Assembly (NCBI RefSeq): GCF_039542305.1
Contig: NZ_BAABHW010000004.1
Location: forward strand, 289,400-353,399
Source: Roseibacterium beibuensis
GTDB lineage: Bacteria; Pseudomonadota; Alphaproteobacteria; Rhodobacterales; Rhodobacteraceae
Length of the DNA stretch: 64,000 bases
Direction of reading: 5' to 3'
Numbering within the stretch: position 1 is the stretch's first letter; each line of letters begins with the position of its first letter. This document shows positions 58,051 through 64,000 of the stretch, piece by piece. Below the pieces are notes generated by a model. That model did not search any database. It worked only from the letters and a program-made list of their open reading frames with translations, and was not told where the DNA came from. Both the position numbers and the translations under genes were made by a program.

Positions 58051-59700
58051 CTACTCGGCCGGTTGTTGTTCAGACCGCGGACCAAGCCGGGCCAGGGCTG
58101 ATTTCAGGTCGTTCAGATCCTTGAATTTCGCGGTCACGGTCAGGCTGTCGCCCTTCTCCGCCAGCGCCACCTTCTCGGATCCCTCGAAGATCAGCGCGAG
58201 CTCGGCCTCGGCCTCTTTCCGGCGCGCTGCCTCGGCGGCGATCGCCTCGTCAACGGAGCTGAGGACGTATTCCTCGCCGAAGCCGCCTTCGGGTTCCTTC
58301 AGCCAGAAGTAGCAGACGATCCAGGACATCAGGGCGCCGGAGGCGATGATGAAGAAGAAGGTCGAGGCATCCACGAACATGAATATGAAGAGGTAGAAGA
58401 CCGCACCGACGTTGCCGTAGGCCCCCGCCATGCCCGCGATCTGCCCCGTCACCCGGCGCTTGATCGAGGGGATGATGCCGAAGGTCGCGCCCTCGGCCCC
58501 CTGCACGAAGAACGAGCAGGCGATAGTGATCGCGATCGCGATGATCAGCGGCCAGAAGCTGTTCAGCAGGCCCATCAGCGCGAAGCCTATGGCGATGCCC
58601 AGCATATAGGCCAGCATCACGAAGCGGCGGTTGCCCATCCGGTCCGACACGAGCCCGCCCATGGGTCGCGCCACCAGATTGATGAAGGCGAAGGAGGCCG
58701 CGATCAGGCCCGCCGTCACCGGCGTCAGGCCCCAGGTTTCCTGGAAGAACATCGGCAACATCGACACCACGGCCAATTCCGCGCCGAAGTTGGCGAAATA
58801 GGTCGTGTTGAGCGCCGCGACCGAGCTGAACGGGTAGCGGTCATCCTCGGGCACGCCCTTTTTCAGGATGGGAAGGTTCGTGCGCAGCACCTGCCAGACC
58901 TGGTAGACCACCAGCGTGGCCACGGCGGCGTAGCAGATCGTGGCGACGAAGCCATCGATATAACCCATCATCTGCACCCGGTAGACGAGGATCGACAGGA
59001 TCCCGATCAACGGCACGGTGAATACAACCAGAAGGGCCAGGTCCTTGTAGGTGGACACTTCCAGCGCCATGCCCTTGCGGGCCTTCTTGTGGGTGTCGGC
59101 GGACGGGCCATCGGTGATGGCGAACCAGTAGAAGACGCCGTAGGCCGCCATGATCACGCCCGACAGCGCGATGGCGTAGCGCCAGCCGTCATCGCCGCCG
59201 AACATGTGGAGCGCGATGGTCGGGATCGTCAGCGCGGCGGCGGCCGAGCCGAAATTGCCCCAACCAGCGTAGAAACCTTCGGCAAAGCCGATGTCGCGGG
59301 GCTTGAACCAGAGCGCGGTCATGTGGATGCCGACGACGAAGCCCGCACCGACCGAAGACATGACGAGGCGCGAGATGAAAAGCTGCATCGCCGTGTCACC
59401 GAAGGCGAAGAAGACCGTCGGCGCCGCCATGACCACCATCAGGATCGAAAAGACCCGCCTCGGTCCGTACCTGTCGAGCGCGATCCCCACGAGGATGCGC
59501 GCCGGAATGGTCAGCGCCACGTTGGCGATGGCGAACAGCTTGATGTCGTCGCGGGTCAGCCAGTCGTTCGCGGCCAGCATCGAGGATGCCAGCGGCGCCA
59601 TGTTGAACCACACGTAGAAGGTGATGAAGAAGGCGATCCATGTCAGGTGAAGCGCGCGGATCGCGCGGTCCTGCACCCGGAAAAGGCTCGAGATTTTCAT
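58051..59700 (-). CDS. Nitrate MFS transporter NarK (NarK1-type, with C-terminal extension)
   Basis: 549 aa with about 12 spans. Nitrate-transporter features include AGWGNFGSAAAALTIPTIAL near residue 145 and AGMAGAYGNVGAVFYL in the second half. After the last span a cytoplasmic tail of about 75 residues follows (YVLSSVDEAIAAEAARRKEA ... LTVTAKFKDLNDLKSAL). In Paracoccus the two NarK types are fused in one chain; here they are separate adjacent genes. NarK1 types are often nitrate/proton symporters. Confidence 0.9.
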   Translation of the reverse strand: MKISSLFRVQDRAIRALHLTWIAFFITFYVWFNMAPLASSMLAANDWLTRDDIKLFAIANVALTIPARILVGIALDRYGPRRVFSILMVVMAAPTVFFAFGDTAMQLFISRLVMSSVGAGFVVGIHMTALWFKPRDIGFAEGFYAGWGNFGSAAAALTIPTIALHMFGGDDGWRYAIALSGVIMAAYGVFYWFAITDGPSADTHKKARKGMALEVSTYKDLALLVVFTVPLIGILSILVYRVQMMGYIDGFVATICYAAVATLVVYQVWQVLRTNLPILKKGVPEDDRYPFSSVAALNTTYFANFGAELAVVSMLPMFFQETWGLTPVTAGLIAASFAFINLVARPMGGLVSDRMGNRRFVMLAYMLGIAIGFALMGLLNSFWPLIIAIAITIACSFFVQGAEGATFGIIPSIKRRVTGQIAGMAGAYGNVGAVFYLFIFMFVDASTFFFIIASGALMSWIVCYFWLKEPEGGFGEEYVLSSVDEAIAAEAARRKEAEAELALIFEGSEKVALAEKGDSLTVTAKFKDLNDLKSALARLGPRSEQQPAE

Positions 59701-59718
59701 TGTACTTGCCCCCCGGGG

Positions 59719-60216
59719 TTACTCGGCGGCCTGCATCGAGGATGCGGCGACATGGGTGGGAACGATCAGGATCGGACATTTCGCGCGCCGCGCGAGGAAG
59801 GCCGAGACCGAGCCGAAGGTCATGTGGTCGAATTCCTCGACCAGCGCGTCGAGCTTGCGCGAGATTAACCCCAGCGGGCCGCCGTCGGCCTGGTGGCTGT
59901 GGCGCGCCATGACCAACAGGTCGGGCTGCCGTTCCTCGGTCGCGCGCAGTATCATCTTGCGTGCATCGCCCTCGGCGAGGATCACCATGGCCTCGAAGCC
60001 GGCCGCCATGAGTTCGGCGGCCGCCGCCTCGACGCCCGCCTTCTGGTCGCGGTACTGTTCCGAGAACAGTTCATCTGCCTCCGAGGTGGCGCTGCCGATG
60101 TCCTCGACCACCGACACCAGCGTCACCGCCGGCTTCAGCAGGCCGAACATCTCCGTGATTGCGTCGAGCGCAATTCGCGCGTTTCGCGAATGGTCGTACG
60201 CCAGCATGATTTCCAT
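59719..60216 (-). CDS. Universal stress protein at the head of the nar operon
   Basis: 165 aa Usp. N terminus MEIMLAYDHSRNARIALDAI, then a central VMARHSHQADGGPLGL and C-terminal FLARRAKCPILIVPTH strand. The G-x2-G nucleotide loop is incomplete. GGAGG 5 bases upstream of the ATG. It is the first gene after the nar regulatory region, 18 bp before narK1, so it is expected to be induced anaerobically with nar. Confidence 0.88.
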   Translation of the reverse strand: MEIMLAYDHSRNARIALDAITEMFGLLKPAVTLVSVVEDIGSATSEADELFSEQYRDQKAGVEAAAAELMAAGFEAMVILAEGDARKMILRATEERQPDLLVMARHSHQADGGPLGLISRKLDALVEEFDHMTFGSVSAFLARRAKCPILIVPTHVAASSMQAAE

Positions 60217-60296
60217 CTGTCCCTCCGGTGTTCTGCACCCGCCTTGGGGCGCACAGCGCGTTGGGACCGTCCTGCGCCCGCCGATGCGACAGAAAC

Positions 60297-60310
60297 TTGA
60301 TCTGGATCAT
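60297..60310 (-). promoter_or_regulatory. Fnr/NarR-type box upstream of the nar operon (TTGATCTGGATCAT)
   Basis: Matches the Fnr-family consensus TTGAT-N4-ATCAA except for the last base. It lies about 80 bp upstream of the usp start, a distance that places it near -41 of a promoter giving a leader of roughly 40 bases. It is the likely activator site for usp-narK-narGHJI. Confidence 0.75.
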
Positions 60311-60433
60311 GCTATCGATGAAAGTGTAGCAAAATAAATGACTTACCGAAAAACGTCACGATACGGGATCGCATTTCGCATTTGGTGCGCCCAAACACGC
60401 CTGCCCTGTTCTTGACTTTTTCCAGATTTATGC

Positions 60434-60447
60434 TTGATAAATATCAA
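60434..60447. promoter_or_regulatory. Perfect Fnr/NarR-type box (TTGATAAATATCAA)
   Basis: An exact TTGAT-N4-ATCAA site ending 13 bp before the narR ATG at 60461. It is too close to the start to activate narR in the usual -41 position. It may therefore repress narR (autoregulation), or assist the leftward nar promoter together with the box 137 bp away. Confidence 0.8.
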
Positions 60448-60460
60448 GAGTAGGCCAGCG

Positions 60461-61171
60461 ATGCGATTGGGTATGCCCGAAACCGATTTTCCAGGTGTCC
60501 GGAATCTCGAAATCTTCTCCGACATGGATGAGGAGAATTTCCAGAGCCTGATGCGCGGCAGCTACGTGCAGAATTTTCCGCCGCAAATCGACCTGATCAC
60601 CGAGGGCGATCCCAGCGATTTCCTGCATATCGTGCTGTCGGGCTCGGTGGACCTTTTCGCCTCGTGGAGCGGGCGCGACTCGAGCCTTGCCACCGTGCGG
60701 CCCGTCGCGACCTTCATCCTGGCTGCGACGATCAAGGATGCCCCCTACCTGATGTCGGCCCGCACACTCGAAAAAAGCCGGATCGCCCTGATCCCCAGCC
60801 AGGACGTGCGCGCGATCTTCGACCGGGATTCGAACTTTGCACGCGCCATCGTGACCGAGCTGTCGCAATCCTATCGCCGCAAGGTCAAGGCGATGAAGGA
60901 TCTGAAACTGCGCACCTCGCTCGAACGGCTGGCCAACTACCTGCTGCGCGAGCAGGGCCGCTCCGGGGGCGATCCCAGCTTCGACCTGCCCTTCGGCAAG
61001 GCGCGGCTCGCCTCGCTTCTGGGGATGACGCCCGAGAACCTCAGCCGCGCGTTCAAGAACCTGCAGGCCTATGGCGTCACTGCGGCGGGCAACCGCATCA
61101 CCATCAACGACCAGGCCGATCTGGAAGATTTTGCAAGGCCAAGTCCCCTGATCGATGACGACAGGATCTGA
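60461..61171 (+). CDS. narR: Crp/Fnr-family regulator NarR
   Basis: 236 aa from ATG 60461; the frame runs back to a TTG at 60434 inside the Fnr box, which is rejected. Cyclic-nucleotide-binding-like sensor domain (residues 15-125) and a C-terminal winged helix with LASLLGMTPENLSRAFKNLQ, in which E-x2-S-R fits recognition of TTGAT half-sites. The protein has no cysteine, so it lacks the Fnr [4Fe-4S] cluster. It probably responds to nitrate/nitrite or NO, as described for NarR/Dnr proteins. Divergent from the nar operon. Confidence 0.88.
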   Translation: MRLGMPETDFPGVRNLEIFSDMDEENFQSLMRGSYVQNFPPQIDLITEGDPSDFLHIVLSGSVDLFASWSGRDSSLATVRPVATFILAATIKDAPYLMSARTLEKSRIALIPSQDVRAIFDRDSNFARAIVTELSQSYRRKVKAMKDLKLRTSLERLANYLLREQGRSGGDPSFDLPFGKARLASLLGMTPENLSRAFKNLQAYGVTAAGNRITINDQADLEDFARPSPLIDDDRI

Positions 61172-61397
61172 GAAAGAACAGACCATACCCAAATCCACGC
61201 GCGGCGCTGCCGGCGGTCTTGCCGCCTCATATCCCGGCGTCTGGGATGCCTATGCCGCGCCCGGCAAGGCCACGTCCGAGGCCGCCATGCCGACCGTTCG
61301 CGAAAGGCGGCTGGTGAAACCGGCGCTGGCCATCAGTCCGCTCGGCCTGCCGCGTGCGGTGGCGGCAATGACTTGGATCGAAGACGTCTTGGGCTGA
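61155..61397 (+). CDS. Shrunken carboxymuconolactone-decarboxylase-like protein (probable remnant)
   Basis: 80 aa, starting inside the 3' end of narR. The first part (SYPGVWDAYAAPGKATSEAA ... RRLVKPALAIS) and the last part (PLGLPRAVAAMTWIEDVLG) match the ends of AhpD/CMD-fold proteins. The roughly 35-40 residues between them, which normally carry the active-site Cys/His region (gain of ...CxxC or HxxRA), are missing. The frame is kept, suggesting an in-frame internal deletion. Likely non-functional as an enzyme, or a small residual protein. Confidence 0.5.
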   Translation: MTTGSEKEQTIPKSTRGAAGGLAASYPGVWDAYAAPGKATSEAAMPTVRERRLVKPALAISPLGLPRAVAAMTWIEDVLG

Positions 61398-61402
61398 CAC
61401 CC

Positions 61403-62074
61403 TTACGGCAGGGGCCTTGCTCCGATGAGCAGCGGGTGAAGCCAAAGCAGGCCGAGAAAACCCAGTGCCGCCGCCGTCAGCCGCAGGGCTGCCGACCGCC
61501 CGCCCATCGCGTCGCGAAGGGAAACCGGCCCGCTCCGCGCGGCGGCGGTGATCGCCTCCCACCGCGCGCCAAGGTCGCGGCGCTTGCGCCGATCGACAAG
61601 CTTGCGCCCTGCAACAGCGAAGACCGCGAACGTGCCGAACAACAGCACATGCGCCAGATCACCATTGGCCAGAAGATGCGCCACCGACCAGAGCGCGAGC
61701 GCCAGGAGGATCGGGTGCCGCACCCACCGCAGGAGGCCCGGACGCGCCGGGTCGAAGGCTGCATCAGCGGCGCCGCCGAAGGACAGCGGGTTCGGTCGAC
61801 CGAGGGAGACGGCAAGGATCAGACACGCGCTGGCCATCGCCCCCAGAACGACCCAGTTCTGCCAGGGCGCCCAGGCCCAGAGCGGCACATGAGGTGCGCG
61901 CCCGGCGGTCGCGATCAGCCAGGCCAGGACCGCAAGGGACAGCATGGAATAGGCGATGGCGAACCCGCGCCGCCCCAGTCGGTCGTCAAGCCAGGGTCGC
62001 AGCGGCGGACGGACCGGCAGGGAATGACTCAGGAAGAAGACGGCGAAGGCCACCGCAAATTCGAGCCACGCCAT
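61403..62074 (-). CDS. nnrU: NnrU family membrane protein
   Basis: 223 aa with about six hydrophobic spans. N terminus MAWLEFAVAFAVFFLSHSLP, central LLRWVRHPILLALALWSVAHLLANGD (isoprenylcysteine-methyltransferase-like His/Pro motif of the NnrU family), and a basic loop GRKLVDRRKRRDLG. NnrU is linked to nitrite/NO respiration in alphaproteobacteria, with an unclear biochemical role. It lies 4 bp after nnrS in the same operon. Confidence 0.88.
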   Translation of the reverse strand: MAWLEFAVAFAVFFLSHSLPVRPPLRPWLDDRLGRRGFAIAYSMLSLAVLAWLIATAGRAPHVPLWAWAPWQNWVVLGAMASACLILAVSLGRPNPLSFGGAADAAFDPARPGLLRWVRHPILLALALWSVAHLLANGDLAHVLLFGTFAVFAVAGRKLVDRRKRRDLGARWEAITAAARSGPVSLRDAMGGRSAALRLTAAALGFLGLLWLHPLLIGARPLP

Positions 62075-62078
62075 GACC

Positions 62079-63287
62079 TCAGGCCCCGCCCATGCCGCGC
62101 GGCCGCAACAGCAACGGGCCGTAGAGGATGCAGAACCCGCCGAAGGCGGCCATCCAGGCCACGCCGGATACCGCATGGAACGGCCCCGCAAGGCCCGGCG
62201 AGGCCCCCGCCGCGACCCGTGCCGCAACAGCGACCGCCAGCACCCAGTAGACGGCCACCGTGCCAGCATCGGCCGACAGCGGCCGGCCCGTATGCCCCAG
62301 GGTGGCCCGCGTCATCACCGCAAGCGTCATCAGCCCGACCGCGCCGCCCATCCACAGATGCTGCGCGCCCCCCATGCCGAGGGTGCCGGGCCGCAGGATC
62401 TCGAGCCCGAGGGCCAGCGCACCGAGCGGCACGAACAGGTAGCCCGCATGCAGAACCGCCACCAGGGGCTCGGTCAGCGTCGCAAGGCCGCGCCACCGGA
62501 CAAGCCGCACCAGGTGCAGCGCCCCTGTGAAAAGGAGCAGCCAGCCGGTCGCCTGGGCGGACGGGAAAAAGGCCCAGCTCAGAAGGGTCACCAGAAGCAC
62601 CAGCAAGACCGCCCGGTCCAGCCTTTGCATCGGCGGCGCAGGCAGCGCGGTGGTCCCGCCCTTCGCCAGCCAGTTGCGCGTGAAGGACGGGATGATCCGA
62701 CCGCCGATAACGGCGATCATCATGATGGCCGCACCCAGCCCGATGCGCAGCCCCATGCCGGATGCGGCGTATCCGCCCCGCGCCGCCTCCCAATGAAACA
62801 GGGCATTGCCAAGCGTGAAGACCGCCAGCATGCCCAGAACGACCAGGTTGCGCCAGTTCCGCCCGGCCACGATCTCGCGGGCGAGCGCACCGGCCAGCAC
62901 AACGGGAAAGGCGAGATCGACCAGCGCTGCGATGACGGGGGACACCTGCCCCGATGTTACGACGGCGAACCGCCCCGCCAGCCACAGCGCCACCAGACCG
63001 CCAAGGCGCCACCCCACGAGGGGAAGACGCCCCGTCCAGTTCGGAACCGCGGTCAGCAGAAACCCCGCGATGGCCGCGCCGAGATAGCCGAACAGAAACT
63101 CATGCGCATGCCACGACACCGGATCGAACGCCGTGGGCACGAGCACATGCCCGGCCAGCACCAAAAGCCACACCCCCATAGCAAGCGCGGCCCAGAGGGC
63201 TGAAACCAGAAAGAAGGGCCGGAACCCGAAGCTCAGCACCGCCGGACCTCTCCATCGCCGAACCTGCTCGATCGTGGTCTGGGTCAT
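62079..63287 (-). CDS. nnrS: NnrS family heme-copper membrane protein
   Basis: 402 aa with about 12 hydrophobic spans. NnrS landmarks: LSFGFRPFFLVSALWAAL near residue 19, WHAHEFLFGYLGAAIAGFLLTAVPNWTG region near residue 62, and ALFHWEAARGG further on. NnrS binds heme and copper and protects against NO-derived dinitrosyl iron complexes. From ATG 63287; the longer frame overlaps the NsrR box. Divergent from nsrR, its expected regulator. Confidence 0.92.
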   Translation of the reverse strand: MTQTTIEQVRRWRGPAVLSFGFRPFFLVSALWAALAMGVWLLVLAGHVLVPTAFDPVSWHAHEFLFGYLGAAIAGFLLTAVPNWTGRLPLVGWRLGGLVALWLAGRFAVVTSGQVSPVIAALVDLAFPVVLAGALAREIVAGRNWRNLVVLGMLAVFTLGNALFHWEAARGGYAASGMGLRIGLGAAIMMIAVIGGRIIPSFTRNWLAKGGTTALPAPPMQRLDRAVLLVLLVTLLSWAFFPSAQATGWLLLFTGALHLVRLVRWRGLATLTEPLVAVLHAGYLFVPLGALALGLEILRPGTLGMGGAQHLWMGGAVGLMTLAVMTRATLGHTGRPLSADAGTVAVYWVLAVAVAARVAAGASPGLAGPFHAVSGVAWMAAFGGFCILYGPLLLRPRGMGGA

Positions 63288-63359
63288 GTGCGCTCCGTTC
63301 GGGCGCGTTTCCGAACACCGGAAACGGAATTTGACGCATTGGCTAGCGGGCATTAATGC

Positions 63360-63372
63360 GTATTTCAAATAC
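63360..63372. promoter_or_regulatory. Putative NsrR operator (GTATTTCAAATAC)
   Basis: A perfect 13 bp palindrome in the 103 bp between nnrS and nsrR, ending 18 bp before the nsrR ATG. The ATTT-x-AAAT core resembles NsrR sites, in which NO relieves repression. It would control both divergent genes. Confidence 0.65.
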
Positions 63373-63390
63373 CAAATAAAAGGTGCGTCG

Positions 63391-63816
63391 ATGCGGCTCA
63401 CATCTTTCACCGATTACGGGCTTCGTGTCCTGATGAGACTCGCAGGCGACCCGAGTCGCGCCTTCAGCACGGCAGAGCTGGCGCGCGAATTCCAGGTCTC
63501 GCGCGCGCATCTGGCGAAAGTGGTCTCGAAGCTGGCAAACGGGGGCTGGGTATCAACCCGGCGCGGTGGGGGCGGCGGCCTCCAGCTTGCGCAACCGGCG
63601 GCCTCGATCCGGCTCGGAGAGGTCGTCGCGCAGCTGGAGACAAACCAGGCGCTGGTCGAGTGCTTCCAGGCATCTGGCAACACCTGCACGCTGACCCCCA
63701 CATGCCGCCTCAAGGTCCGGCTCAAGGCTGCCAATGCGGCCTTCATCTCGGAACTGAATCGCGCAACGCTCGCCGACTGCCTATACTATCCCGACGGTGC
63801 GCGTACTCGTGGGTAA
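63391..63816 (+). CDS. nsrR: Rrf2-family nitric-oxide-sensing regulator NsrR
   Basis: 141 aa from ATG 63391. Winged-helix domain (SFTDYGLRVLMRLAGDP, REFQVSRAHLAKVVSKL) and three conserved cysteines C91, C99 and C105 (ECFQASGNTCTLTPTC) that bind a [4Fe-4S] or [2Fe-2S] cluster attacked by NO. Typical length for NsrR. It regulates NO-detoxification genes such as nnrS across the divergent promoter. Confidence 0.93.
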   Translation: MRLTSFTDYGLRVLMRLAGDPSRAFSTAELAREFQVSRAHLAKVVSKLANGGWVSTRRGGGGGLQLAQPAASIRLGEVVAQLETNQALVECFQASGNTCTLTPTCRLKVRLKAANAAFISELNRATLADCLYYPDGARTRG

Positions 63817-64000
63817 GACAGACTGGCGGCTGCATGACCGGCCATGCGATCTGGCTTGGCCGAGTTGGAGTTGGGGCGATGAGGTTTCGGGACGGAGCTT
63901 GCCAGTTTGCGCGAGCCGGAGGCGGTGGCGGTGGCGGTGGCGAGTCATCCGGGTCTTTTTGCGACCTGCGCCAACAAGGTCGGTGACCTTGCCAGCGCCC
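63817..64000. other. Window end: short GGCGGT repeat and a frame leaving the window
   Basis: No complete gene. Plus-strand codons 63883-63999 stay open to the window edge and read EPEAVAVAVASHPGLFATCA, a protein-like sequence, but no good start codon is seen in view. A small GGCGGT tandem repeat lies at about 63921-63941. The piece is too short to assign and may be the start of a gene to the right. Confidence 0.35.

Noticed and set aside
63921..63941. GGCGGT tandem repeat as a regulatory or phase-variable tract
   Set aside because: Only three to four units and possibly in a coding frame (VAVAVA); too short to claim.

Overview
The window looks like a chromosomal segment of an alphaproteobacterium of the Rhodobacterales (Rhodobacteraceae/Roseobacter type). 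The reasons are the high GC content, dense operons with many 1-4 nt ATGA/GTGA overlaps, the moaE-moaD-pgsA-uvrC cluster, a TAXI-TRAP transporter, a MetH split into two adjacent genes, an ArsR-ArsC fusion with gapdh-arsJ, and a nar cluster with NarR/NnrU/NnrS/NsrR. The assignment comes from gene content and recognised protein families, not from a database search.

Layout. 0-9 kb: housekeeping genes (molybdopterin synthase subunits, phosphatidylglycerophosphate synthase, UvrC, a pteridine-reductase-type SDR, a Na/Ca exchanger, a zinc-ribbon miniprotein, an SppA-like S49 peptidase, 3-hydroxybutyrate dehydrogenase translationally coupled to an acyl-CoA ligase, and a DxD sugar-transferase-like protein). 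9.9-28 kb: a large catabolic region. One operon (GMC2-SDR-GMC1-DUF993-LacI-glycerate kinase-Dabb) is followed by a GtsABC-like sugar ABC transporter with its own divergent LacI regulator, and then a second operon (Gfo/Idh dehydrogenase-CoA transferase-enoyl-CoA hydratase-aldehyde dehydrogenase). The two catabolic operons share a distinctive operator (core TGGATCGTTCCA, one copy at the first operon and two at the second). They therefore probably form one regulon, and perhaps one uncharacterised sugar or sugar-acid pathway. This is the best candidate in the window for an undescribed system.

28-36 kb: a divergent RpiR regulator and a TAXI-TRAP transporter (binding protein plus fused permease) followed by a universal stress protein, a class III aminotransferase and an ArgE-like deacetylase, suggesting uptake and use of an amino compound. 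35.9-39 kb: an arsenate module (ArsR-ArsC fusion, GAPDH, ArsJ) with an operator overlapping its start codon. 39.2-43 kb: split methionine synthase, preceded by a leader with nested inverted repeats. 43-46.5 kb: a gene-poor stretch with two glycosyltransferases and roughly 1.5 kb of apparently decayed DNA, likely an accessory insertion.

46.5-63.8 kb: an anaerobic nitrate respiration island. Transcribed leftward from about 60.2 kb are usp-narK1-narK2-narG-narH-narJ-narI-PpiC isomerase-hemerythrin, then moeA-DUF2478. NarR (Crp/Fnr family) is divergent, and two Fnr-type boxes lie in the shared intergenic region. NnrU, NnrS and divergent NsrR (nitric-oxide response) complete the island. No nitrite, NO or N2O reductase genes are in the window. 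No tRNA, rRNA, CRISPR array, intact insertion sequence or phage gene was recognised.
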